Made by a program: the position numbers and the translations under genes. DNA of 64,000 bases from positions 4,488,010-4,552,009 of the forward strand of contig NZ_CP072467.1 in the NCBI RefSeq assembly GCF_018437505.1, written 5' to 3'. Below the pieces are notes generated by a model. It ran no database searches. It had not been told where the DNA came from and worked only from the letters and a program-made list of their open reading frames with translations. This stretch comes from Spiractinospora alimapuensis. Its GTDB lineage: Bacteria; Actinomycetota; Actinomycetes; Streptosporangiales; Streptosporangiaceae. Shown piece by piece: positions 1-8,760 of the stretch; position 1 is the first letter of the stretch, and the number at the start of each line of letters is the position of its first letter.

Positions 1-157
1 CCACGTGGCCCGCGGCGCGAACAACCGTGAGGTGGCGGAGGAACTGTTCGTCAGCGAGGCCACGGTCAAGACACACCTCGTCCGGATCTACGCGAAACTC
101 GGCGTCTCCGACCGAACCGCCGCATCGGTCGTGGCGCACGAGCGAGGGTTGCTGTGA
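1..157 (+). CDS. LuxR-type response regulator, C-terminal end only
   Basis: Reading from base 2, the frame gives HVARGANNREVAEELF, then SEATVKTHLVRIYAKLGV, and stops at TGA 155-157. This is the second half of a LuxR/NarL-type helix-turn-helix DNA-binding domain: the recognition helix is SEATVKTHL, followed by the conserved I-Y-x-K-L-G-V segment. About 51 residues are visible and the protein begins before the window, so its receiver domain and partner kinase cannot be judged. A strong hairpin (388-420) lies 3' of it, shared with the converging otnC gene. Confidence 0.85.
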   Translation, partial: HVARGANNREVAEELFVSEATVKTHLVRIYAKLGVSDRTAASVVAHERGLL

Positions 158-387
158 ATCACGGTGGGACGACCGCGCTGCGCGGAGTTCGCGTGGCACC
201 CGCTCGGTGAGCCCGTCACGGACGAACCGGGGGGAGACGCGGCGCGAACCGCCGCGCGCGGTCGGTAGCCGCCGGACCATTGACCGAGGTCCTGCCTGGG
301 CCATCGTCCAAGACGGGACCACACGGACCGCCTCGCCTGTCAGTGCCGCCGGGAGTGGGCACGGACCGCGTTCGGTGGGGTTGGGGC

Positions 388-420
388 GGGGGGTGACCGC
401 CCCCCCGGCGGTCACCCCCC
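388..420. terminator. Bidirectional terminator hairpin
   Basis: A perfect 14-bp stem (388-401 pairs with 407-420; arm GGGGGGTGACCGCC) with a 5-nt C loop lies between the converging luxR-type gene and otnC. There is no clear U tract, so it is called from stem strength and position. The rest of 158-433 holds no gene I can support. Confidence 0.75.
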
Positions 421-433
421 ATGCTGGATCGGG

Positions 434-1099
434 TCACACGTCCCAGGTGGTGCCGTACTTGGTGGTGAGGGTGCGTACGTCGGCCGTGCTGAGGGAGGCG
501 GCCGGGAGTCCGTGCAGCAGGACGTGGACGCGGGCGGCCTCCTCGACCTCCACACCGGCGTCGAGGGCCGCGGCAAGAGTGGGGCCGGACATGATGGAGC
601 CGTGGTTGGCCAGCAGGGCCGCGCTGAACTCCTGCGGGACCGACTCCAGGTTGGTCGCCAGCTCGTCCGAACCAGGAGCCGCGTAGGGCACGAGCGGCAC
701 CTGCCCGACCTTCATCACCAGGTAGGGCGTCAGCGGCGGGAGGGCGGACGGGCCCGGTGGGGGCGTGAGGCACGACGCCGCCACCGCGTACGGCGAGTGG
801 ACGTGGACCACCGCCTGCGCCTCGGGGCGGGCCGCGTACATCACCACGTGCAGCGGAAACTCCTTCGACGGCGGCAGACCGTCGAGGTGTCGACCCTCCA
901 TGTCGAGTAGGGACAGGGAGTCCGTGTCGATCTCCCCGAGGGAGATTCCCGTGGGCGACATCAGAATGTGCCCGCCCACGCGCACCGACACGTTCCCGGA
1001 GGTGCCGGGACTCAGCCCCCGGGCGACGAGCGAACGTCCGGTCTCGACCAGTGCCGCCGCCGCTGCGTTGCGTTCGGTGTTCTCCGTGGCCGCCGTCAA
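434..1099 (-). CDS. otnC: 3-oxo-tetronate 4-phosphate decarboxylase (class II aldolase family)
   Basis: A 221-residue class II aldolase/adducin-family protein. It has the family's N-terminal SPGTSGNVSVR segment, the acidic/His metal site region (SKEFPLHVVMY and VVHVHSPYA) and NHGSIMSG near residue 170. The neighbouring OtnK kinase supplies a 3-oxo-tetronate 4-phosphate, which this protein would decarboxylate to a triose phosphate using a divalent metal. I place the start at a TTG whose last bases overlap the otnK stop (TTGA) behind GGGAG; an upstream GTG at 1114 is an alternative. It is the last gene of the minus-strand operon. The function rests on the pairing with OtnK, since family members alone could be fuculose-phosphate aldolases. 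Confidence 0.8.
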   Translation of the reverse strand: MTAATENTERNAAAAALVETGRSLVARGLSPGTSGNVSVRVGGHILMSPTGISLGEIDTDSLSLLDMEGRHLDGLPPSKEFPLHVVMYAARPEAQAVVHVHSPYAVAASCLTPPPGPSALPPLTPYLVMKVGQVPLVPYAAPGSDELATNLESVPQEFSAALLANHGSIMSGPTLAAALDAGVEVEEAARVHVLLHGLPAASLSTADVRTLTTKYGTTWDV

Positions 1100-2322
1100 G
1101 AGAACGTCTCCCACGCGCGGGAGAACAGGTCGGGGCCACCGAAGTTGCCCGACTTCAGCAGCAGCATCACGTCCTCTCCCTGGGAACGCACCGCGCGTGT
1201 CCACGCCACACCCGGATCCACCACCGGGCCGATCAGGAAGTGCGAGACGCCCAGCGCGGCCACCACGGCGCCCGACGTCTCCCCTCCGGCGACGACGAGC
1301 GCGCGGACCCCTTCCTCGTCCACGAGCCGGCGCGCGACGGAGCCGAGCGCCTCCTCCAACACCTCGGAGTCCCCGGTGTCCTGGACGTCGGTGGGTTCCT
1401 TGGTGGCGTAGACGACGAACGGCCGCGCGTCCGCGGACCGCATCGCGTCCACTGTCGCGCGTACGGCGCCGTCGAGGTCGCGTCGGAGGTCCGCGGGATC
1501 CAGGCGCAGCCCCACACCCGACTCCACCCCGTGGCGCACCTGCGCCTGGGTCGCCTGGGACGCGCTGCCGGACAGCACCATCCCCTGTGGCCCACCGGTC
1601 GAGACGTCGGTGAATGCACTCGTCCTGGGCCCCTCGAAACCGAAAGCCAACGCGCTGCCGCCGGTCACCAGCGGTAGATGTGAGGTGCCCTCGGCGATCG
1701 CCGTGATGTCGTCGTCCGTCACCGCGTCGACCACGACGTTGCGCTCACCGGCGGCGAACCGCGTGTCCACCGCGGCCCGCACGGCCTCGGCGCCCTGGCG
1801 CACCACCTCCAGGGGAACCAGGCCGACGGACCCCGAGGTCTGGGCGTCGAGCCACCGCACGATGCTGGAGTCGGTCATGGGGTTGAGCGGGTGGTGGCGC
1901 ATGGGGCTCTCGTCGAGCCGGTCGTCCCCGACGAACAGATGTCCGCGGTACACGGTCCGCCGGTTCGCCGGGAACGCGGGGCAGTAGATCGTGCCCGGGC
2001 CACCGACACTGTCCAGCAGCGCCTCGGCCACGGGCCCGATGTTGCCCTCTGGGGTGGAGTCGAACGTGGAGCAGTACTTGAAGTAGTACCGGTCACAGCC
2101 CAGCCGGCGCAGAGCGTCGAGGGCCCGCAGGGAGTCCGCGACCGCCTGGTCCACCGGCTCGCTGCGGCTCTTCAGGGCGATGACGACGGCGTCCGCGTCG
2201 GCGACGTCGGGCACGTCGTCGGCTCCCGCGACCACGGCGGTTCGATATCCGGCCGTGGTCAGGGAGATCGCGAGGTCCGTTGCCCCGGTGAGGTCGTCGG
2301 CGATAGCGCCCAGGCGAGCCAC
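1096..2322 (-). CDS. otnK: 3-oxo-tetronate kinase (four-carbon acid sugar kinase)
   Basis: A 408-residue protein opening with VARLGAIADDLTGATDLA, the hallmark N-terminus of the DUF1537/OtnK four-carbon acid sugar kinases. CSTFDSTPEGNIGP and the later glycine-rich GETSGAVVAALG nucleotide-binding segment are also typical. It should phosphorylate 3-oxo-tetronate (from erythronate or threonate) at O4 in the cytoplasm. The start is a GTG preceded by GGAGAAGGAG with 6-7 nt spacing; longer upstream reading runs into the TRAP binding-protein gene and is not credible. It lies 35 nt downstream of dctP and overlaps otnC, consistent with one operon. Substrate stereochemistry cannot be read from sequence. 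Confidence 0.88.
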   Translation of the reverse strand: MARLGAIADDLTGATDLAISLTTAGYRTAVVAGADDVPDVADADAVVIALKSRSEPVDQAVADSLRALDALRRLGCDRYYFKYCSTFDSTPEGNIGPVAEALLDSVGGPGTIYCPAFPANRRTVYRGHLFVGDDRLDESPMRHHPLNPMTDSSIVRWLDAQTSGSVGLVPLEVVRQGAEAVRAAVDTRFAAGERNVVVDAVTDDDITAIAEGTSHLPLVTGGSALAFGFEGPRTSAFTDVSTGGPQGMVLSGSASQATQAQVRHGVESGVGLRLDPADLRRDLDGAVRATVDAMRSADARPFVVYATKEPTDVQDTGDSEVLEEALGSVARRLVDEEGVRALVVAGGETSGAVVAALGVSHFLIGPVVDPGVAWTRAVRSQGEDVMLLLKSGNFGGPDLFSRAWETFS

Positions 2323-2357
2323 GTCGTTCTCCTTCTCCTGGTGGTGTGTCGGTGCGG

Positions 2358-3350
2358 TCAGTGCTCGGCGATCCGCTCGGCCCACTCCTGGACCTGCGGA
2401 TCGGCCTCGTCGATCAGCTCGGAGGTGAGGGACCGCCATTCCTCCTGGTCGATCTCGTAGAAGGTCACGTCCTCCTCCTCGAGGAACTCCACGTTCTCCG
2501 ACTGTTCGTCGAGTGAGACCTCCCGGGCCCACGCCGACACCTCGTCGATGGCCTGGTCGATCGCCGCGCGGTGCTCCTCGTCCCAGGACTCGTAGGTGTC
2601 GCCCCAGGTCTGGAAATGGAAGTTGCCGTACAGGTGGTTGGTGTTGGTCACGTATGGCGCGACCTCGAAGTAGGAGTTGAAGCGGACCACGTCGATCGGG
2701 TTCTCCTGGGCCTCGATCGCGCCCTGCTCGATGGCGCCGAACACCTCGTTGAGGGCCAGCGGGGTCGGGCTGGCGCCCAGGGCCTGCCAGGTGTCGATGT
2801 AGGTCTGCTGGGTGGGGACCCGCAGCTTCAGTCCGGCGAGGTCACCTGGCGACTCGATGGGACGCGCGGAGTTCAGCACCCGCGGTCCCCGGTACAGGTC
2901 GCCGAGAAGCAGGAACCCCGTCTCCTCGTGCAGGGTGTCGATGATGTCCGCCCCGACCTCGCCGTCCCACACCGAGAAGAACTGTTCGTCGCTCTCGTAC
3001 AGGAAGGGAATGCCCTCGATCGCGGCCAGGTCGGTGTAGCGCTCCAGGGAACCGACCGACTCGATCACCATGTCGACGCCGCCGAGTTCGAGGCCTTCCT
3101 GCATCTCCTCCCAGCTCCCCAACTGGGAGGAGGGATAGACCTCGATGGTGACGGCGCCGTCGGTCTCCTCCTCCACGGTCTCGGCGAGGCGCTGCGCGGC
3201 CCGGTTGGGCAGGCTGTCCACGCCGTAGGTGTGGCCGAGGCGAAGTGTGAGCTCAGCGTCCTGCTCCGCCGCGCCCACGTCGGAGCAGGCGGCCAGGGAG
3301 ACCGTGAGCGCGACCGCTGAGAGCGTCGCGAGGATGGCAGAGGAACGCAT
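2358..3350 (-). CDS. dctP: TRAP transporter substrate-binding lipoprotein
   Basis: A 330-residue DctP-family protein. The N-terminus MRSSAILATLSAVALTVSLAACS is a lipoprotein signal with lipobox LAAC. It is followed by LRLGHTYGVDSLPNRAAQRLAE and, later, the conserved GLKLRVPTQQTYIDTWQALGA region that contacts carboxylate substrates. ATG 3350 has GAGGAG six bases upstream; the longer open frame back to 3416 lacks a signal peptide. It would capture a carboxylate (here probably a tetronate-type sugar acid) outside the membrane and deliver it to DctQM. It sits between dctM and otnK, which ties transport to the kinase/decarboxylase pathway. Confidence 0.9.
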   Translation of the reverse strand: MRSSAILATLSAVALTVSLAACSDVGAAEQDAELTLRLGHTYGVDSLPNRAAQRLAETVEEETDGAVTIEVYPSSQLGSWEEMQEGLELGGVDMVIESVGSLERYTDLAAIEGIPFLYESDEQFFSVWDGEVGADIIDTLHEETGFLLLGDLYRGPRVLNSARPIESPGDLAGLKLRVPTQQTYIDTWQALGASPTPLALNEVFGAIEQGAIEAQENPIDVVRFNSYFEVAPYVTNTNHLYGNFHFQTWGDTYESWDEEHRAAIDQAIDEVSAWAREVSLDEQSENVEFLEEEDVTFYEIDQEEWRSLTSELIDEADPQVQEWAERIAEH

Positions 3351-3418
3351 GCGGGTTCTCCTCGGTTGGGCTCCGGACGTGGGCGGAACGGTTGGGATAC
3401 TGCCGGTGCCGCGCATCG

Positions 3419-4678
3419 TCAGTACATCCCCACGAGCAGCGGCCCGTAGGTCACGACCATCAGCGAGGCGATCGCGACGCTCAGCCAGGGAACCAGGTCC
3501 CGCAGCGTGTGCTCGAGTTGGATTCCGGCGATCTTGCTGGTGATGAGGATGCAGATCCCCGCCGGCGGCGTGACCAGTCCAATCGCCAGGTTGACCACCA
3601 CGATCAGACCGAAGTGCACCGGGTCGACCCCGACGGCCGTCACGATCGGCAGCAGGATCGGCGTGAAGATGATGATCGCGGCGTTGCCCTCGACCACCGT
3701 GCCGACCAGGAGCAGCAGGATGTTGACCAGCAGCAGGATCAGCAGGGTGTTGGTGGTGACCCCAAGAACCGAGGACGCGATCTGGTCCGCGACCCCGCCC
3801 ATCACCAGGGCGAGCGAGTAGATCTTCGCCGTGGCGATGATCAACATGATGGTGGCGACGAGGATGGCGGACTCGCGCAGCGCCTTGATGATGCGCTTCA
3901 CGGTGAGTTCGCGGTAGACGACCCCACCGAGGATGAGAGCCACGGCCACGGCCACGGCGCCACCCTCGGTCGCGGTGAACGCGCCGATCCGGATACCGCC
4001 GAGCACGATGACGGGCAGGGTGAGTGCGAGCAGCGCGTCCCGGAAGGACCGGAACATCACGCCGGTGCTCACCCGCTCTTCGGCCGGCAGCTTCTTCACC
4101 CGGGCGATGACGTAGCCGGTGATGATGTAGACGAGACCGAAGCCGAGGCCGAAGAAGATGCCCTGGAAGAACAGGTCGGCGATCGACGCCTGGGCCGTCA
4201 CACCGTAGATGATCAGGGTGATGCTGGGCGGCAGGATCAACGCGACCGTGGACCCGATCGCGGTCACGGAGGCGGAGAACCCGGGCGTGTACTTGCGCCG
4301 CAGCATCTGCGGGATCATCAGCCGGCCCACGGAGGACGCGTCCGCCACGGCCGAACCGGAGACACCACCGAAGATCATGTTCGTCACGATGTTCACGGCG
4401 GCCAGACCACCGCGCATCTGGCCCACCAGCGCGGTGGCGAAGTCGATGAGCCTGCGGGTGATACCGCCGGCGTTCATGATGCTGCCGGCCAGGACGAACA
4501 GCGGGATCGCCAGCAGCGGGAACGAACGCATGCCGGAGATCATCTGCTGTGCGGCCATGGTCAGCGGCACGTCGGTGAAGAAGTACAGACCGGCCATCGA
4601 GCAGAGCGCGATCGCGACACCGATCGGGAGACCGATAACGAGAAGGGCGGCGAGCCCTCCTCCGAGGATGGCGGGCAT
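3419..4678 (-). CDS. dctM: TRAP transporter large permease
   Basis: A 419-residue polytopic membrane protein starting MPAILGGGLAALLVIGLPIGV, with about 12 hydrophobic segments. It carries family landmarks: GGVSGSAVADASSVG near residue 120, LILPPSITLIIYG, and NLAIGLVTPPAGICILI near the end. It is the ion-coupled translocation subunit of the TRAP transporter. Its ATG overlaps the dctQ stop as TGATG. The 68-nt gap to dctP is the only sizeable space inside the operon. The long plus-strand frames over this gene are mirror shadows. Confidence 0.93.
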   Translation of the reverse strand: MPAILGGGLAALLVIGLPIGVAIALCSMAGLYFFTDVPLTMAAQQMISGMRSFPLLAIPLFVLAGSIMNAGGITRRLIDFATALVGQMRGGLAAVNIVTNMIFGGVSGSAVADASSVGRLMIPQMLRRKYTPGFSASVTAIGSTVALILPPSITLIIYGVTAQASIADLFFQGIFFGLGFGLVYIITGYVIARVKKLPAEERVSTGVMFRSFRDALLALTLPVIVLGGIRIGAFTATEGGAVAVAVALILGGVVYRELTVKRIIKALRESAILVATIMLIIATAKIYSLALVMGGVADQIASSVLGVTTNTLLILLLVNILLLLVGTVVEGNAAIIIFTPILLPIVTAVGVDPVHFGLIVVVNLAIGLVTPPAGICILITSKIAGIQLEHTLRDLVPWLSVAIASLMVVTYGPLLVGMY

Positions 4679-5214
4679 CAGGCGGAACCTCCCGACACGG
4701 ACGGCTCGGCCGTGAGCTCGTTCTCGTTCTTCCAGCGCCCGGTGATCAGGTTCTCCACGCAGAAGAGCACCGCGCAGGCGCAACCGATGGGCGCCGCCAC
4801 GTACATGGCGGTCAACGAGACGTCGAATCCGACCGCGAGACTCAGCCCCGTCATCTCCTGGCGCGAGGCGATCGGGAGAAGCACGAGCGACAGGGAACCG
4901 ATGATGGCGAACGTCGCCAGCACCAGCAGTGTGACGACCCGGTTCATGATGGCGCGGACGGCGGCCGGTAGACGCAGGAGCAGGAACTCCAACGCGATGT
5001 GCTCGTGCCGGCGCAGTGCCACCGGGATGGAGGTCATGACCAGCCACACGAAGCAGAGGGTGGCGAGCTCCTCCGACCACACGCTCGGGTGGTTGAAGAA
5101 GTAGCGAAGGATGACCTGGATGATCAGGGACGCGCTGATGGTGGCCAGCGCGATGATGGCCATCGCTGTGAACACGCGCTCGATGGCGCCACACACGCGG
5201 TCGAGGGTCTTCAT
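4678..5214 (-). CDS. dctQ: TRAP transporter small permease
   Basis: A 178-residue protein with four predicted membrane segments, including VFTAMAIIALATISASLIIQVILRY early on and a VVTLLVLATFAIIGSLSLVLL helix later. The W-S-E-E-L-A motif after the first helix is the DctQ signature. It pairs with DctM in the membrane. Its ATG overlaps the dehydrogenase stop (ATGA) and its stop overlaps the dctM start, so translation is probably coupled across three genes. Confidence 0.9.
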   Translation of the reverse strand: MKTLDRVCGAIERVFTAMAIIALATISASLIIQVILRYFFNHPSVWSEELATLCFVWLVMTSIPVALRRHEHIALEFLLLRLPAAVRAIMNRVVTLLVLATFAIIGSLSLVLLPIASRQEMTGLSLAVGFDVSLTAMYVAAPIGCACAVLFCVENLITGRWKNENELTAEPSVSGGSA

Positions 5215-6221
5215 CGCGGTTCCATCAAGAGCTTGATGATGTCGCCGGGACCATTGGCGACCATGTCGGTGATGATCTCGGCGCCCTCCTCCAGGTCGAC
5301 GCGCCGCGACACGATCCGCTGCGGGGTGTCGGCGTCAGCGGCCAGCAGCTCCAGCGCCTGCTCGAAGTCCACGCGCGAGTACATGGCGGTGCCGTTGAAC
5401 GCGATCTCCCGGACCTGCAGCTCACCCGCGGGAATCGGAACGTCGACGTTGAACACGGCGACCTGGATGATCGATCCGCCGGACTCGACGTGCCGGAACG
5501 CTTCCTTGGCCAGTGCGGGAACACCCGCGGCGATGAACACCGTGTCGAACCGGCCGGCCTCCTCGACCAGCCCGTCCAGGGACGATCGGACGTCGGTGGC
5601 GCCCATGGCACGGAGCATGTCGTGGTTGGACTCGCGGGGTTCGCTGACCACCAGCGCCGCGGGGTCGGCCTGCGCCAGCACGTGCGCGATCAGACCGCCG
5701 ATGGCGCCGCCGCCCAGAACCAGGTGCCGCCCGCCGCGGATGTCGCCGCGGACCTGACGCACGGCGTGACAGGCCACGGCGAGCGGCTCGGCCAACGCGA
5801 GCGCGTGGTCCGGGATCTCCGACGGGGCGTGCAGGAGCGTGTGTTCGGGCACCGCGACGTAGTCCGCGAACGAACCGTCCCATTCGGCGATTCCGAGCAT
5901 CTGCTTCTTCGCGCACAGGTGGTAGCGGCCGTCCGTGCACAGCGCGCACTCCCAGCATGGCCGCTGCGGCTCGACGACGACCCTGTCCCCGACGGCCACC
6001 TTGGTCACGCCCGGGCCGATCGCGTCCACGACGCCGCCGGCCTCGTGGCCGGAGATGAGCGGCGGAATCCGGAAGGGGTGGGTGCCACGCAGCGCGGCCA
6101 GGTCGGATCCGCAAACGCTCGTCGACGTCACCCGGATCACCACGTCGCCCTCGGAGGGCAGGGGATGCGGAATGTCCACGACGTGGGCGGAGCCATTGGG
6201 CTCGAATCTCACTGCTCGCAT
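5211..6221 (-). CDS. Zinc-dependent medium-chain alcohol/polyol dehydrogenase
   Basis: A 336-residue MDR-family dehydrogenase. Catalytic-zinc residues are visible in SVCGSDLAALRG and GHEAGG. The four structural-zinc cysteines lie in CWECALCTDGRYHLC, and LGGGAIGGLIAHVLAQ is the NAD(P)-binding Rossmann turn. The start MRAVRFEPNGSAH is the usual MDR beginning; the upstream extension is GC-rich shadow. It is the first gene of the tetronate/TRAP operon, so it probably oxidises the imported hydroxy-acid or a related polyol to the 3-oxo compound that OtnK uses. That is inference: the better-known tetronate dehydrogenases (LtnD/OtnI types) belong to other families. Confidence 0.85.
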   Translation of the reverse strand: MRAVRFEPNGSAHVVDIPHPLPSEGDVVIRVTSTSVCGSDLAALRGTHPFRIPPLISGHEAGGVVDAIGPGVTKVAVGDRVVVEPQRPCWECALCTDGRYHLCAKKQMLGIAEWDGSFADYVAVPEHTLLHAPSEIPDHALALAEPLAVACHAVRQVRGDIRGGRHLVLGGGAIGGLIAHVLAQADPAALVVSEPRESNHDMLRAMGATDVRSSLDGLVEEAGRFDTVFIAAGVPALAKEAFRHVESGGSIIQVAVFNVDVPIPAGELQVREIAFNGTAMYSRVDFEQALELLAADADTPQRIVSRRVDLEEGAEIITDMVANGPGDIIKLLMEPR

Positions 6222-6567
6222 CAACGCTCCGTTGCTTGATGGACCTGGGGCGGACGTCGTCACCGACACCGGCTGGGGCCCGTCTCCCCTCGGTGCGGGC
6301 GAACGCCCGGCGAACGGGGAGCGACACGGCGCAGCGGTCGAGCTGACGGTCGGTTCGCCCGTGCGTCGAGAACCAACGCACGGGCTGACGCTACATTTAC
6401 TTAACTTGTGCGTCAATAGTTGTCACACGTGAGAACGTCTGGTTAACACAAGGTCCCCTGGCCTGCGGAAATCACGATCCGTGGGGCACGTGGGTGTGAA
6501 TTTTCTATACAGTGGGTCGGTACGGTGTTCGACGAGCGCGCCCGACCCGCGGAGGGAACAACACCCG
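6222..6567. promoter_or_regulatory. Divergent promoter region, dehydrogenase/TRAP operon and deoR
   Basis: This 346-bp gap separates the divergently transcribed operon and its DeoR regulator. Positions 6385-6530 are markedly AT-richer than their surroundings and contain TTACTTAACTTGTG, GGTTAACACAAGG and TTTTCTATACAG, where promoter elements and DeoR operators would be expected. I cannot assign exact -35/-10 boxes or a proven operator by eye. Confidence 0.5.
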
Positions 6568-7341
6568 ATGATTCCGGACCAACGACGAGAACGGCTGGTC
6601 AAGGAGCTGCGCAGCGCAGGAGTCCTGAGTGTGCGCGAGCTGTGTGACGTCCTGTCCGTCTCGCACATGACCGTGCGCCGGGACATCTCCGTGCTGGAGC
6701 GCGACGGCCGGGTGTACTCGGTGCCCGGCGGGGTGAAACTCGCCCGTCAGATCGAGACAGAGCCATCCTACCTGGACAAATCCGTCACGGACGTCGCGGA
6801 GAAGCAGGCCATGGCCAAGGCGGCCGCGGCTCTCGTGCAGAGCGGGCAGATGATCTACCTGGACGCGGGCACAACAATCGGTCACATGGTGCCGCACATC
6901 TGGGACATCCGGGATCTGACCGTCGTTACCAACGACCTCACTACGGCGGCCCGTCTCATCGACCACCCCAGTATCGACCTGTTCCACATCGGTGGCCGAG
7001 TGGACCGCAAGAACCGGTCGGTGGTCGGCGACATCGCCGCGCGAACGATGGGCGAGTTCAACCTGGACCTGGCGTTCGTCTCCACCAGCTCCTGGGACCT
7101 CAAGCGTGGGTCCACCACTCCGTCCGAACCGAAGGTCGTCCTCAAGCGCGCCGCGATGCGGGCCGCCGTCACCTCGGTCCTGGTCGCCGGAGCGGCGAAG
7201 TATGGATCGTTCGGCACCCTGAAGGTCGCCTCACTCGACCAGTTCGACCACATCATCACCGACGCGGGGTTCTCCCCCCACACCGCCGGCGAGATCCGCG
7301 CCAGCGGTGTGTACGTGGAACTGGCCGAACCAGGCGAGTGA
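6568..7341 (+). CDS. DeoR/GlpR-family transcriptional regulator
   Basis: A 257-residue DeoR-family repressor. The N-terminal winged helix is clear (VRELCDVLSVSHMTVRRDIS at about residues 20-40, then GRVYSVPGGVKLA). The C-terminal effector domain shows YLDAGTTIGHMV and GAAKYGSFG, the phospho-sugar-sensing segments of this family. The ATG at 6568 follows GGAGGGAACAACACCCG. Being divergent from the TRAP/tetronate operon, it is the likely local regulator, probably responding to a phosphorylated intermediate made by OtnK (inference). It converges on the SDR gene with only 9 bp between stops. Confidence 0.88.
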   Translation: MIPDQRRERLVKELRSAGVLSVRELCDVLSVSHMTVRRDISVLERDGRVYSVPGGVKLARQIETEPSYLDKSVTDVAEKQAMAKAAAALVQSGQMIYLDAGTTIGHMVPHIWDIRDLTVVTNDLTTAARLIDHPSIDLFHIGGRVDRKNRSVVGDIAARTMGEFNLDLAFVSTSSWDLKRGSTTPSEPKVVLKRAAMRAAVTSVLVAGAAKYGSFGTLKVASLDQFDHIITDAGFSPHTAGEIRASGVYVELAEPGE

Positions 7342-7350
7342 CCGTGTTGT

Positions 7351-8229
7351 TCAGCTCAGAGGAGTCCGCCGCAGCAGTGCCTCGGTGACCTCGGCGAGGC
7401 GCTCCGCGTTCGCCGGGTCCAGGGTTTTGAGATCGAGGGGAAGTGACTTCCCGCGATCGATCGCGGACAGGGGCTCCGAGGGCGGGCGCTCGATGAAGTC
7501 GTGGATGGGCGCCACAGACGCCTTCACGGGCCGTGCCGCCAGCCGAGCCGCCACCCGTAGCAGCAGCCGCACCGGAGCCGGGAGCGGGCTGAGGTCACCG
7601 CTGCGTGTGAAGCCCGGGTGGTAAAGCACGTAGCGGGCGGGGTTCTCCGCCTGGGCGGCGTAGGCCACCCCCAGGAGGTCGTTGGCCCTGCCGGCCTGGA
7701 GCTGGGCGGTGATCGTGCTGTAGCGGCGTTCCAACTGAAGGTCGTCCCAGTGGATCTCGCCCGCGGTCGCTCCGGTTCCCGCCACATTGATGATCACCGG
7801 GGTCTCGCTCTGGCGCAGCGCCGCGGCGAGTCCGTGACCCAGCAGGTACCGGCTGAGGTAGTACAGGGCGAAGGTCCGCTCCAGGCCCTCCTCGGTCACA
7901 ATGCGCTTCGGCGCCTGCCTGTTGGCGAACAGGCCAAGCGCGTCCACGGTCGGGTGGCGTTCGGTGACTTGGTCGATCGCGGCACGCGTGGCGCTCACGC
8001 TGGAGAGGTCCACGGCGATGAACTCCATCCGGTCACCCGCGCCCGCCGCCGCGGCGTCCGCGAGTAGCCGCCGTCCCTTTTCGGCGTTGCTGCCGAGGAC
8101 CACGGCCCGGTCGCCACGTGCCAGGCGTTCCATGGCCAGTTCGCGCCCCATACCGTCGGTGCCGCCGCTGATCACCACCACACGTTGGCGGTCCGGACGC
8201 TGGCGGTTGGGTTGGGTGGGGTCGGACAT
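7351..8229 (-). CDS. SDR-family oxidoreductase with non-canonical active site
   Basis: A 292-residue short-chain dehydrogenase-like protein. The nucleotide-binding motif SGGTDGMGREL sits near residue 22, followed by the acidic VDLSS turn and INVAGTG. Where most SDRs have YxxxK the sequence reads LQAGRANDLLG, so both catalytic Tyr and Lys appear to be absent. It resembles a group of actinobacterial SDRs annotated as oxidoreductases but may have altered or no redox chemistry. It is divergent from an HxlR regulator, a common arrangement for NAD(P)H-dependent stress or detoxification enzymes. The substrate is unknown. Confidence 0.75.
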   Translation of the reverse strand: MSDPTQPNRQRPDRQRVVVISGGTDGMGRELAMERLARGDRAVVLGSNAEKGRRLLADAAAAGAGDRMEFIAVDLSSVSATRAAIDQVTERHPTVDALGLFANRQAPKRIVTEEGLERTFALYYLSRYLLGHGLAAALRQSETPVIINVAGTGATAGEIHWDDLQLERRYSTITAQLQAGRANDLLGVAYAAQAENPARYVLYHPGFTRSGDLSPLPAPVRLLLRVAARLAARPVKASVAPIHDFIERPPSEPLSAIDRGKSLPLDLKTLDPANAERLAEVTEALLRRTPLS

Positions 8230-8306
8230 GCTTCTCCTCGGTGGTTACCGTCAGTGCGCACTACGATCATGGGTGACAGCGCTGTTCAGCGGAAGGAGGC
8301 AGTTTC

Positions 8307-8723
8307 TTGTCCGATACGCACACTCATGTGCCCTCGATGGTCAGCGCGTCGCTGCCGAGTCCGATACCCAGCGACGAGTTCGAGCGGTGCCCCGTCACCG
8401 ACATCCTGCGTCGGGTAGGGGACAAGTGGTCCATCCTGGTCGTCGTACTCCTGGGGCGACGCACCTACCGCTACAACGAGCTCCAACGCGAGATCGAGAC
8501 CATCAGCCAACGCATGCTGACGCGCACCCTCCGGGCCTTGGAGTCCGACGGACTCGTCCACCGCGAGGTGTTCCCCACCGTTCCACCGAGCGTCGAGTAC
8601 AGCCTGACCCCGCTCGGCCGCTCCCTCCTCGAGCCACTGTCCGCCCTCGCGGACTGGGCCGTTCTGCACCAGCCCGACATCGCCGCCGCACGGGCGACGA
8701 ACCGACCCCAGCGCGGAAATTGA
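8307..8723 (+). CDS. HxlR-family winged-helix regulator
   Basis: A 138-residue HxlR-type regulator. FERCPVTDILRRVGDKWSIL contains the family's conserved Cys and the G-x-K-W-x-x-x-I motif, then YNELQREIETISQRMLTRTL is the recognition-helix region and EYSLTPLGRSLLEPL the end. The start is a TTG eight bases after GGAGG (8294-8299). It is divergent from the SDR gene at 7351-8229, which it probably controls. The single Cys suggests a redox- or electrophile-sensing role, as known for some HxlR proteins (inference). Confidence 0.85.
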   Translation: MSDTHTHVPSMVSASLPSPIPSDEFERCPVTDILRRVGDKWSILVVVLLGRRTYRYNELQREIETISQRMLTRTLRALESDGLVHREVFPTVPPSVEYSLTPLGRSLLEPLSALADWAVLHQPDIAAARATNRPQRGN

Positions 8724-8760
8724 CTGGCCTCGTGCGGGGAGAAGGTGCACAGTCGCCTCT

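Noticed and set aside
3392..5104. 570-codon plus-strand open frame over the TRAP genes
   Set aside because: Low-complexity His/Asp/Gln/Arg translation typical of the antisense of membrane-protein codons; the minus-strand dctQ-dctM genes explain the DNA.
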